Assembly (NCBI GenBank): GCA_964642165.1
Contig: CAZXOC010000288.1
Location: 1 to 9,373, forward strand
From: CAYRVX01 sp964642165
GTDB taxonomy: Bacteria; Planctomycetota; Phycisphaerae; SM23-33
DNA length: 9,373 nt
Direction: 5' to 3'
In this document: positions 1 through 5,591 of the stretch, piece after piece
How positions within the stretch are numbered: position 1 is the stretch's first letter
Layout of the letters: the number at the start of each line of letters is the position of its first letter
The notes under the pieces: generated by a model
What the model saw: only the letters and a program-made list of their open reading frames with translations
Told to the model about the DNA's origin: nothing
The model's database searches: none
Made by a program: the position numbers and the translations under genes

Positions 1-867
1 TTCCACGCCTGGCTGCCCGACGCCCACCCCTCCGCGCCGGCGCCCATCTCGGCGATGCTCTCCGGCGTGCTCATCAAGGCCTCCGGCGTCTACGCCGTCG
101 CGCGGATCGTCTTCAACGTCCTGGGCCCCAGCTCGCAGTACGCGACGATCCTGATCGCCCTCGGCGTGGTCTCGATGGTCCTCGGCATGCTGCTGGCCCT
201 CGGGCAGGACGACCTGAAGCGCCTGCTGGCCTACAGCAGCATCTCCCAGGCGGGCTACATCGTCCTGTCGCTGGGAGTGGCCGCCCAGTTGGTGGCCGGC
301 CCCCGGCCGGACCGCGTGCTCGCCGGCCTGTGCCTCTTCGGCGGGCTCTTCCACCTGTTCAACCACGCGACGTTCAAGAGCCTGCTGTTCCTGTCCTCGG
401 GCTCGATCGAGCAGCAGGTGGGCACTCGCCAGCTCAAGGAGATGGGCGGCCTGGGGCGGCGGATGCCGGTGACCGGCTTCTGCTGCCGGATCGGTGCGCT
501 GAGCATCGCGGGCGTGCCGCCGTTCAACGGGTTCTTCTCGAAGCTGATCATCATCATCGCGCTGGCGATGGCGGGGGGGGTCTTCCCGGCGGCCTACGTG
601 CTCTGTGCGGTCGCCGCAGCCGTCGCCGTCGGGACGCTCCTGATGTACGTGAAGGTCCAGAGGTACGTCCTCGAGGGCGAGCCGAGCGAGCGTGTCGCCG
701 GCGCCTCCGAGGCACCCGCCCTGATGCGCGTCGCGCTGGTGATCCTCGCGGTGATCTGCATGACGGCCGGCCTGGCGATGGTCCCGCTGCGTGAATGCCT
801 CTTCGGCCCGGCGGCCGATGCATTGCTCGGAACCGCCGCCAAGGCCGCCATGGGAGTGATGCCATGA
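1..867 (+). CDS. mrpD: MrpD/NuoM-type proton-translocating membrane subunit (5' end missing)
   Basis: This is the C-terminal 288 residues of a proton channel subunit of the NuoL/M/N-MrpA/D family; the frame is open from base 1, so the start lies upstream. The first residues read FHAWLPDAHPSAPAP, the family signature before transmembrane helix 7. Visible conserved features are a helix-7 lysine at local residue 26 (SGVLIKASG), the QDDLKRLLAYSSISQAGY segment with its buried lysine, HLFNHATFKSLLFL, and AGVPPFNGFFSK. These Lys/His sites line the proton path in complex I and Mrp relatives. Several hydrophobic helices follow to the end. The stop overlaps the next ATG by four bases (ATGA), which implies translational coupling. 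The subunit probably belongs to a membrane-bound hydrogenase, because mrpE, mrpF and mrpG analogues and a hydrogenase protease follow. A free-standing Na+/H+ antiporter or NuoM/NuoN is the alternative. Family call is firm; the exact paralogue is less so. Confidence 0.93.
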   Translation, partial: FHAWLPDAHPSAPAPISAMLSGVLIKASGVYAVARIVFNVLGPSSQYATILIALGVVSMVLGMLLALGQDDLKRLLAYSSISQAGYIVLSLGVAAQLVAGPRPDRVLAGLCLFGGLFHLFNHATFKSLLFLSSGSIEQQVGTRQLKEMGGLGRRMPVTGFCCRIGALSIAGVPPFNGFFSKLIIIIALAMAGGVFPAAYVLCAVAAAVAVGTLLMYVKVQRYVLEGEPSERVAGASEAPALMRVALVILAVICMTAGLAMVPLRECLFGPAADALLGTAAKAAMGVMP

Positions 868-1349
868 AATGGGTGCTCTGCCCGATCGGGATCCTGGTGC
901 TCTGGATCCTGCTGTTCTGGTCCCTCGACTGGACCGTGCTGGTGACGGGCGTGATCTTCGCCTGCATCGTCGCGACGCTGCTGGGCGATATCTACCCCGA
1001 CGCCATGCCCAAGGTCCTCAACCCGCTGCGGTGGCTGTACTTCCTCGTCTACGTGCCGTACTTCCTCTACTATTGCGTGCGGGCCAACGTAGACGTCATG
1101 CTGCGGGTGATCCATCCCGACGTGCCCATCCGACCGGGCATCGTCAAGGTCCAGACCACCCTCACCAGCGACATGGCCCGGACGTTCCTGGCCAACAGCA
1201 TCACGCTGACGCCGGGCACGCTGACGATGGACATCGACGGCCAGGACCTCTACATCCACTGGATCAACATACACATCGAGGACGCGGCCAAGCGGACCGC
1301 CGAGATCTGCGGCCGCTTCGAGCCGCTGCTGAGGAGGATCTTCGAATGA
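864..1349 (+). CDS. mrpE: MrpE-like antiporter/hydrogenase membrane subunit
   Basis: This 161-residue protein matches the usual MrpE/MnhE length. Residues about 3-40 form two hydrophobic helices, and a further one (about 57-72) precedes a soluble C-terminal domain. The family hallmark NSITLTPGTL lies at residues 111-120, followed by a segment ending IHWI. In Mrp antiporters and in archaeal Mbh hydrogenases (where it corresponds to MbhA) this small subunit is part of the sodium-translocating half of the membrane arm. The ATG at 864 was chosen because it overlaps the preceding stop as ATGA and begins exactly where family similarity starts; an in-frame ATG farther upstream at 795 would add a stretch unlike the family. 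It ends in another ATGA overlap with the next gene. Confidence 0.93.
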   Translation: MKWVLCPIGILVLWILLFWSLDWTVLVTGVIFACIVATLLGDIYPDAMPKVLNPLRWLYFLVYVPYFLYYCVRANVDVMLRVIHPDVPIRPGIVKVQTTLTSDMARTFLANSITLTPGTLTMDIDGQDLYIHWINIHIEDAAKRTAEICGRFEPLLRRIFE

Positions 1350-1621
1350 GCGGGCTGGAGCTCTTCGTGTTCGTCGCCTTCGGCGTGCTGACGCTGAGCT
1401 CGCTGCTGTGCCTGTATCGCATCGGGCGCGGGCCCAGTGCCCCCGACCGGACGGTCGCCATCGACATCCTCGGCACGCTCATCGTCGGCTTCTGCTGCAT
1501 GATGGCCGTCTGGACCGGGCGGGAGTACTACATGAACATCGCCATCGCCTGGGCGCTGATCAGCTTCGTCGGCACGCTCGCGCTGGCCAAGTACCTGGAA
1601 GGCAGGACCTACGATGCATGA
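1346..1621 (+). CDS. mrpF: MrpF-like antiporter/hydrogenase membrane subunit
   Basis: This is a 91-residue, three-helix membrane protein of the MrpF/MnhF family. Helices are at about 4-24, 36-56 and 63-83. The diagnostic cytoplasmic loop reads RGPSAPDR at residues 28-35, with the conserved Asp at position 40 (VAIDILG). MrpF is a small subunit of the sodium/proton antiporter membrane arm and corresponds to MbhB in archaeal membrane-bound hydrogenases. The start codon lies within the mrpE stop (ATGA), preceded by the Shine-Dalgarno-like GAGGA inside the end of mrpE. Its last eight bases overlap the start of mrpG, so the two are almost certainly co-translated. Confidence 0.93.
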   Translation: MSGLELFVFVAFGVLTLSSLLCLYRIGRGPSAPDRTVAIDILGTLIVGFCCMMAVWTGREYYMNIAIAWALISFVGTLALAKYLEGRTYDA

Positions 1622-2021
1622 GGTGGTCACCGGTGCCTACGTGCTGATGGCGATCGGGCTGGGGTTCGACCTGTTCGGCTGCATCGGCCTGGTCCGCCTG
1701 CCCGACGTGTACAACCGCGCCCAGGCGGCGACCAAGTGCGTCACGCTCGGCACGTGCATGATCCTGGTGGGCGTGACGGTGGCGGCCTTCGCCGGCGGCA
1801 TCTGGCCGATGGGCGTCAAGGCCATCCTGTGCGCGGCGTTCATCCTGCTGACCAGCCCGGTGGCCGCCCACGCGGTCTGCCGGGGCGCCTATCTCTCCGG
1901 CGTGCGCCTCTGGGACGGCAGCGTCGAGGACGCCTTTGCCGACCGGGCGGGGACCATCCGCGACGAACAGGCCCAGGCCTCCCAGCGGAGAACGGAACGT
2001 GAAGAAGCCGAAACTGCGTGA
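1614..2021 (+). CDS. mrpG: MrpG-like antiporter/hydrogenase membrane subunit
   Basis: This 135-residue MrpG/MnhG-family protein has three hydrophobic helices. The family signature GLVRLPDVYNRAQAATK is at residues 25-41, followed by LTSPVAAHA at 79-87. It corresponds to MbhC in archaeal Mbh complexes and completes the D-E-F-G order typical of Mrp modules. The C-terminal 45 or so residues are hydrophilic and charged (ending REEAETA) and are the least conserved part. The start ATG sits eight bases inside mrpF, and the 3' end overlaps the next gene by 23 bases. As part of a hydrogenase it would help couple H2 production or oxidation to ion pumping. Confidence 0.92.
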   Translation: MHEVVTGAYVLMAIGLGFDLFGCIGLVRLPDVYNRAQAATKCVTLGTCMILVGVTVAAFAGGIWPMGVKAILCAAFILLTSPVAAHAVCRGAYLSGVRLWDGSVEDAFADRAGTIRDEQAQASQRRTEREEAETA

Positions 2022-2613
2022 ACTGAAGGAGGCCGTCCGGGCGCTCTTGCTCGGGCCGTACACCGACAAGGACCCGCTGTCGCACCAGCCGCCGGAGGCC
2101 TTCCGCGGCAAGCCGGAGTTCAGCGAGGACGGCTGCATCGGCTGCGGGGCCTGCGCGGAGGTCTGCCCGGCGATCGCCATCCGCGTGGAGGACGACCCCC
2201 GGGCCGACCCGCCCACGCGACGCATCGTCCAACGCTGGGACAAGTGCATCTTCTGCGGGCAGTGCGAGCTGTACTGCACCACGCAGGAGGGCATCCGGCT
2301 CACCCTCGAGTACGACCTGGCCACGCTGGACCGCTCCACCTGCCGGCAGACCATCGAGCACGAGCTCGTGCTGTGCGAGGTCTGCGGGGCGGTGGTGGGC
2401 ACGATCAAGCACCTGCGCTGGGTGGCCGAGCAGCTCGGGGCGAAGGCCTATGCCAACCCGACGTTGATCCTGACGGCCGACGGCAGCATGCGTCTGGCCG
2501 CCAAGGACGCCGGCCGACGCGCCGAGCCCACGCTGGCGCGGAGCGACATGATGCGCATCCAGTGCCCCGCCTGCCGGCGGACCACCGTGATTCGCGAGCT
2601 CTGGGGAGAGTGA
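1999..2613 (+). CDS. HycF/NuoI-like 2x[4Fe-4S] ferredoxin subunit of a group 4 hydrogenase
   Basis: This 204-residue electron-transfer subunit carries two cubane motifs. The first is C46-x2-C49-x2-C52-x3-C56-P; the second is C83-x2-C86-x2-C89-x3-C93, where Thr replaces the usual proline. The approach FRGKPE (residues 35-40), the RCIFCGRCE-like second motif and the later EYDLA segment resemble E. coli HycF of formate hydrogenlyase. So does a C-terminal pair of CxxC knuckles (C126/C129 and C189/C192), which probably bind an extra metal. It would carry electrons between the hydrogenase small subunit and an electron donor such as a formate dehydrogenase or soluble ferredoxin. GTG 1999 is preferred over ATG 1936: GGAG at 1987-1990 is eight bases upstream, and the longer version adds a Pro/Arg-rich tail with no family match. 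It overlaps mrpG by 23 nt. NuoI of complex I is the main alternative, but NuoI lacks the C-terminal knuckles. Confidence 0.9.
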   Translation: MKKPKLRELKEAVRALLLGPYTDKDPLSHQPPEAFRGKPEFSEDGCIGCGACAEVCPAIAIRVEDDPRADPPTRRIVQRWDKCIFCGQCELYCTTQEGIRLTLEYDLATLDRSTCRQTIEHELVLCEVCGAVVGTIKHLRWVAEQLGAKAYANPTLILTADGSMRLAAKDAGRRAEPTLARSDMMRIQCPACRRTTVIRELWGE

Positions 2614-2617
2614 GCCC

Positions 2618-3136
2618 GTGGCCGAACTCGCCGGGCACGCGGGGCGTTCGGAGGAAGGAGGGGCCGCGGCGGACGACCTGGCGCCGCGGCTGGCCCCCTG
2701 GCTGACGCCCGGCACCGTGATTGTCTGCATCGGCAACGAGCTGCGCGGCGACGACGCGGCGGGCCCCGCCGTGGCCCGGCTTCTCGCCGGCCGCGTGCCC
2801 TGGACGGTGGTCGACGCGCAGACGGCCCCGGAGAGCTATCTCGGCCCGATCGTCGAGGCCCGCCCGGGCTGCGTCCTCGTCATCGACGCTTTGAACTTCG
2901 GCGCCGCGCCCGGTACAATCGAGGTCGTCGAGCCGGACCGGATCGCCGGTTGCGGACCCAGTACGCACGGGCCGGCCCCCCTGATGTTCCTGGAGGCGCT
3001 GGCCGGAATGTGCCCCTGCCGCCGCGCGGTGGTGGGGATTCAGCCACGACGGATCGAGTTCGGCGCGGAGATGAGTCCGCCGGTGGCGCGGGCCGTCGAA
3101 CGCCTCGCCGAGGCGCTGCGCCGGCTCGGGCGGTAA
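2618..3136 (+). CDS. hycI: HycI-type [NiFe]-hydrogenase maturation endopeptidase (peptidase family M52)
   Basis: This 172-residue protease removes the C-terminal extension of a [NiFe]-hydrogenase large subunit after nickel insertion. The nickel-sensing residues known from E. coli HycI align here as D46 in GNELRGDDAAGP, D90 in VLVIDALNFG, and H117 in STHGPAP. The later VGIQPRRIEFGAEMSPPV also mirrors the HycI C-terminal region. The first 30 or so residues form a non-conserved leader before the beta-strand TVIVCIGN. The start is GTG 2618, with GGGGAGAG seven bases upstream and only four bases after the ferredoxin stop. HycI-type proteases serve group 4 hydrogenases, so this gene is the best evidence that the Mrp-like genes before it belong to a hydrogenase rather than to a plain antiporter. 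The substrate large subunit is not in the window. Confidence 0.92.
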   Translation: MAELAGHAGRSEEGGAAADDLAPRLAPWLTPGTVIVCIGNELRGDDAAGPAVARLLAGRVPWTVVDAQTAPESYLGPIVEARPGCVLVIDALNFGAAPGTIEVVEPDRIAGCGPSTHGPAPLMFLEALAGMCPCRRAVVGIQPRRIEFGAEMSPPVARAVERLAEALRRLGR

Positions 3137-3190
3137 GCTGACACCGGCTGTGGGCGCGCCGGCGGCGACGCGTCGGCGGCTGGTCCCCCT

Positions 3191-4609
3191 ATGGCACAAC
3201 CGCAGGACAACGGCGTCGGGGCCGGGGAGAACCTCACCCTCACCGAGCAGGAGCTCTTCGAACGCCTGGGCTGGTTCACCCAGATCCGTTGGCTCATGGG
3301 CGTCTTCGCGCTGATGATGCTCCTGATCACCTGGGGCGTCTTCGACGTGCACTTCCGCAGCGACGAAGGGGACGGCTCGCTGGAGCCCGCCGCCGACGCG
3401 ATCCTCGTCATCTTCCTGTACAACGCGGTGTTCACGTTCCTGCTGCACGTCGTCCGCCAGCGCGGGCACATCGGCAGCCGCACCATCGTCACCATCGCGC
3501 TGGGGCAGATCATCTGCGACATGCTGGCTATCTGCGCCCTGGCCCACTTCACCGGCGGGGTGGAGAACTACTTCCTCGTGCTGATCCTCCTGCCGCTGGT
3601 GATCGCCGCGGAGCTGCTTCCCAAGGCGCTGGCGTACACCGTGGCGGCGGGGGCGGCGGCGCTCGTCAACGCCATGGCGTGGGGCGAGCAGCAGGGCCTC
3701 ATCCCGCACGTCGGTGCCGTCTGGTCCGGGGGGCGGCAGGGGGCGCTGTTCCCCGGCCTGTATACCGACGCGCTCTACGTCCTCCAGGCGACGGGGGCGC
3801 TGACGGTCATGATGCTCGCGACGGTCTTTGTCGGCTCGGCGATTGCCGGGCGACTGCGCCGGCGCGAGGACGAGCTGGAAGACGCCTACCGCCAACTGCA
3901 CCGCGTCGACGAGGCGAAGGGCTTCTTCATGCGGAAGGCCGGGCACGAGATGCGGGCGCCGCTGGCGGCTATCCACAGCATCCTCGACGCCGTCACGCAC
4001 GACGCGGGCGAGCTGTCCGGCGAGGACCGGCGGCTGATGGACCGCGCGAAACGCCGCACGCTGGGGCTGATGGGACTGGTCAAGGAACTGCGACGCTACT
4101 CGTGGCTCCGCGCGCCCGAGGGGCTGGTGCGGGCCAAGGCCGTCTGCTTCGAGGAGCTGGTGGAGAACGCCATCGAACTGTTCCGCCAGCAGGCCGAAGG
4201 CCAGGGCCTTCGCCTGACCTGCCACGTCGAGCCCGTCTACGTCCATGGCAGCGAGGAGATGCTCCGCGAGGTCGTTACCAACCTGGTCTCCAACGCCATC
4301 CAGTACACGCCCGCCGGCGGGCGGATCGACGTGGAGCTGACGGCTCGCAGCGGCCGGGCCGTCCTTCGCGTCGCCGACACGGGCATCGGCGTCAGCGAGG
4401 AGGCCCGCCAGCACCTCTTCGAGGAGTTCTACCGCTCGCCCGAGGCCAAGCAGCACTTCCAGGACGGCACGGGCCTGGGCCTGGCCATCATCCAGCGCAT
4501 CGTCACGATGCACGAGGGCGAGATCGACGTTTCCTCGCGGCCGGAGGGCGGCACGACCTTCTCCGTCTCGCTCCCGCTGGAAAAGCCCCAGGCCCCGCCA
4601 CCGACGTGA
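3191..4609 (+). CDS. Polytopic membrane sensor histidine kinase (orphan in this window)
   Basis: This 472-residue kinase begins with about 30 cytoplasmic residues. Roughly six hydrophobic segments follow (about 33-53, 69-88, 98-120, 126-142, 145-163, 194-218). Then comes a linker helix, a HisKA domain with the H box GHEMRAPL (phospho-accepting H252), and a HATPase_c domain with an N box (N364, N368), DTGIG at 396-400 and GTGLGLAI at 426-433. No PAS, HAMP or receiver domain is apparent, so the signal is probably sensed in or near the membrane. Ala256 replaces the Thr/Asn that usually supports phosphatase activity four residues after the His. ATG 3191 is the first possible start after an in-frame stop, but no good Shine-Dalgarno precedes it. 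It lies 54 bp after hycI and may be read from the hydrogenase operon. No response regulator is adjacent, so its target is unknown. Confidence 0.9.
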   Translation: MAQPQDNGVGAGENLTLTEQELFERLGWFTQIRWLMGVFALMMLLITWGVFDVHFRSDEGDGSLEPAADAILVIFLYNAVFTFLLHVVRQRGHIGSRTIVTIALGQIICDMLAICALAHFTGGVENYFLVLILLPLVIAAELLPKALAYTVAAGAAALVNAMAWGEQQGLIPHVGAVWSGGRQGALFPGLYTDALYVLQATGALTVMMLATVFVGSAIAGRLRRREDELEDAYRQLHRVDEAKGFFMRKAGHEMRAPLAAIHSILDAVTHDAGELSGEDRRLMDRAKRRTLGLMGLVKELRRYSWLRAPEGLVRAKAVCFEELVENAIELFRQQAEGQGLRLTCHVEPVYVHGSEEMLREVVTNLVSNAIQYTPAGGRIDVELTARSGRAVLRVADTGIGVSEEARQHLFEEFYRSPEAKQHFQDGTGLGLAIIQRIVTMHEGEIDVSSRPEGGTTFSVSLPLEKPQAPPPT

Positions 4610-4615
4610 GCGTGC

Positions 4616-4631
4616 CGGGCCTCGGGGCCCG
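4616..4631. terminator. Possible bidirectional terminator hairpin between convergent genes
   Basis: A 6-bp perfect stem, CGGGCC/GGCCCG, with loop TCGG lies in the 30-bp gap between the histidine kinase stop and the DUF1294 stop. The position fits a shared terminator for convergent genes. It lacks a clear T tract on either side, so intrinsic termination is unproven. Confidence 0.35.
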
Positions 4632-4639
4632 CCCGATTG

Positions 4640-4999
4640 TCAGCCGCCTCTCAGCAGCAGGTAGGCCGCGATCGCCCCCGCCTGAAGCACCGCCACCAGA
4701 AGGAACACCGTTCGGAACGAGCGCTTCCTCGTCTTGTGCCGGAAGAGCACCTGGCTCAGAAGCGCCCCGGGCGTGCCGCCGGCCAGGGCGAGCAGATGCA
4801 GGACCGCCTCGGGCACGCGGGCACCGCTTCGTCGGGCCTGGAGCTTGTCGAAGCCGTAGAGGACCACCGCCGCCAGGTTGATGCCGAGGACGTACGACCA
4901 GAGCACCCCCAGGCCCATCCGCCAGCACAGCGCCGAGAGGAGCACCACGACGGCCAGGGCAGCTATCAGGAAGCGCCGAATCTGCGAACCGATTCTCAT
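4640..4999 (-). CDS. DUF1294 family small membrane protein
   Basis: This 119-residue protein has a hydrophobic N-terminal helix (about 9-26), a second (about 29-48), and a C-terminal helix (about 97-115). The DUF1294 core lies between: YGFDKLQARRSG, then VPEAVLHLLALAGGTPGALLSQ and LFRHKTRKRSF. These are the conserved Y-x-x-D-K and H-K-T-x-K signatures of the family, sometimes found fused to cold-shock domains. Its biochemical role is unknown. The ATG at 4999 is the start that fits the family. GGAG lies at 5002-5005, only two bases from the ATG, a tight spacing. The frame stays open far upstream, but that part is low-complexity and unlike any family. The gene converges with the histidine kinase and is preceded by a long structured leader, so regulation at the RNA level is possible. 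Confidence 0.85.
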   Translation of the reverse strand: MRIGSQIRRFLIAALAVVVLLSALCWRMGLGVLWSYVLGINLAAVVLYGFDKLQARRSGARVPEAVLHLLALAGGTPGALLSQVLFRHKTRKRSFRTVFLLVAVLQAGAIAAYLLLRGG

Positions 5000-5212
5000 C
5001 TCTCCGCTCGAGTCCCGCCGAGGCGGCCCGCCGGACGATACCGGCAAGGCCTGGCGTCCGGCAAGGGGGGAAGCTGCGCCCGGCCTCTCGCTGCAGATCC
5101 GGCGTTTGCGGTACTTCAGGCGGCCTCGGCGGCGGCCGAAGAGAATGGCAGCCGGAGCCGGCGGCCGGAGGGGTGCAGCGGAATACTCCGACTGGTCGCC
5201 GCGTTCCGGCGA

Positions 5213-5254
5213 TTCTTCGCGCCGGGGCGATATCGCCCCGACCGGCGCAAAGAA
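5213..5254. promoter_or_regulatory. Large imperfect inverted repeat with a perfect 18-bp inner palindrome
   Basis: The arms TTCTTCGCGCCGG (5213-5225) and CCGGCGCAAAGAA (5242-5254) pair at 12 of 13 positions. Between and overlapping them is the perfect palindrome CGGGGCGATATCGCCCCG (5223-5240). Either fold would be very stable as RNA, and the palindrome could also be a dimeric protein site on DNA. The bases after the right arm are A-rich rather than T-rich, and both strands read the same way, so this is not a standard terminator. It lies about 214 bases upstream of the DUF1294 start, inside its likely leader. Confidence 0.6.
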
Positions 5255-5264
5255 AGGGCGACGC

Positions 5265-5282
5265 CAGGCGGAGGGAGACCTG
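5265..5282. repeat. 18-bp direct repeat, copy 1 (CAGG...CCTG hairpin)
   Basis: The sequence CAGGCGGAGGGAGACCTG is identical to the copy at 5311-5328, 46 bp on. Each copy ends in complementary CAGG and CCTG, so each can form a small stem with the purine-rich CGGAGGGAGA in the loop (or TCTCCCTCCG on the minus strand). Position within the DUF1294 leader suggests an RNA-level role, but this is inference. Confidence 0.7.
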
Positions 5283-5310
5283 AACGCCGCCCCATTAGCC
5301 ACACCCAATG

Positions 5311-5328
5311 CAGGCGGAGGGAGACCTG
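5311..5328. repeat. 18-bp direct repeat, copy 2 (CAGG...CCTG hairpin)
   Basis: This is identical to copy 1 at 5265-5282. Flanking G5310 and C5329 extend the stem by one pair to GCAGG/CCTGC. The first bases of a minus-strand transcript starting near 5350 would contain this element. Confidence 0.7.
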
Positions 5329-5356
5329 CACAACACGGGGTGCAGCGGATCGGCCG

Positions 5357-5384
5357 ATTATACCCTCTTCCCGCTTTTCGTCCA
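5357..5384 (-). promoter_or_regulatory. Sigma-70-like promoter reading toward the DUF1294 gene
   Basis: On the minus strand a perfect -10 TATAAT (5362-5357) follows TGGACG (5384-5379; four of six matches to TTGACA) after a 16-bp spacer. Transcription would start near 5350 and give a leader of about 350 nt before the DUF1294 ATG, carrying both 18-bp repeats and the large hairpin. In such GC-rich DNA an exact TATAAT is notable, but a closer promoter cannot be excluded. Confidence 0.5.
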
Positions 5385-5523
5385 GCCTGAACTGGCTGTT
5401 CCCGTGACGTCGCCGCCTCTCGCCGTGGGCGCGGCGGGGGAGACAGGCCGTCCGGTCCGGTCGGGCGCCCCGAGCCGGAGCGACTTCTCACATGCAGGGC
5501 GGGAGCCTCAAGCCCGGGTGCGG

Positions 5524-5529
5524 TATACT
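5524..5529 (+). promoter_or_regulatory. -10-like TATACT for the FGE-sialidase gene
   Basis: TATACT lies 62 bp before the GTG start at 5592, which would place the transcript start near 5536. No convincing -35 element is present about 17 bp upstream (GGGAGC there), so an activator or alternative sigma factor may be needed, or the site may be chance. Confidence 0.35.
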
Positions 5530-5535
5530 GCCGAC

Positions 5536-5551
5536 GCGCGCCGTGGCGCGC
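5536..5551 (+). promoter_or_regulatory. GC hairpin at the predicted 5' end of the FGE-sialidase mRNA
   Basis: GCGCGC (5536-5541) pairs perfectly with GCGCGC (5546-5551) around loop CGTG. It would sit at the very 5' end of the transcript predicted from TATACT, where such stems can stabilise mRNA. The same palindrome could instead bind a repressor just downstream of the promoter. Confidence 0.35.
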
Positions 5552-5591
5552 CCGGCACTCTCGCCGCCGACGACCTGGAAAGGACGCCATC

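Larger units (their letters stand above)
5000..5591. other. 592-bp non-coding region between divergently transcribed genes
   Basis: This separates the DUF1294 gene (-) from the FGE-sialidase gene (+). No reading frame here shows recognisable protein character; the open frames are Arg/Pro/Ala-rich, as GC-rich antisense frames usually are. It holds minus-strand and plus-strand promoter candidates, one large hairpin, a two-copy 18-bp element and a GC hairpin, each listed separately. Confidence 0.7.

Noticed and set aside
1..2613. Interpretation as respiratory complex I (NuoM/N plus NuoI)
   Set aside because: MrpE, MrpF and MrpG signatures are not complex I subunits, and the following HycI-type protease points to a hydrogenase.
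2405..4513. 702-codon open frame on the minus strand
   Set aside because: It is antisense to the ferredoxin, hycI and histidine kinase genes, whose domain motifs are intact. The translation is Arg/His/Asp/Gly-rich with no recognisable motif, as expected of an antisense frame in GC-rich DNA.
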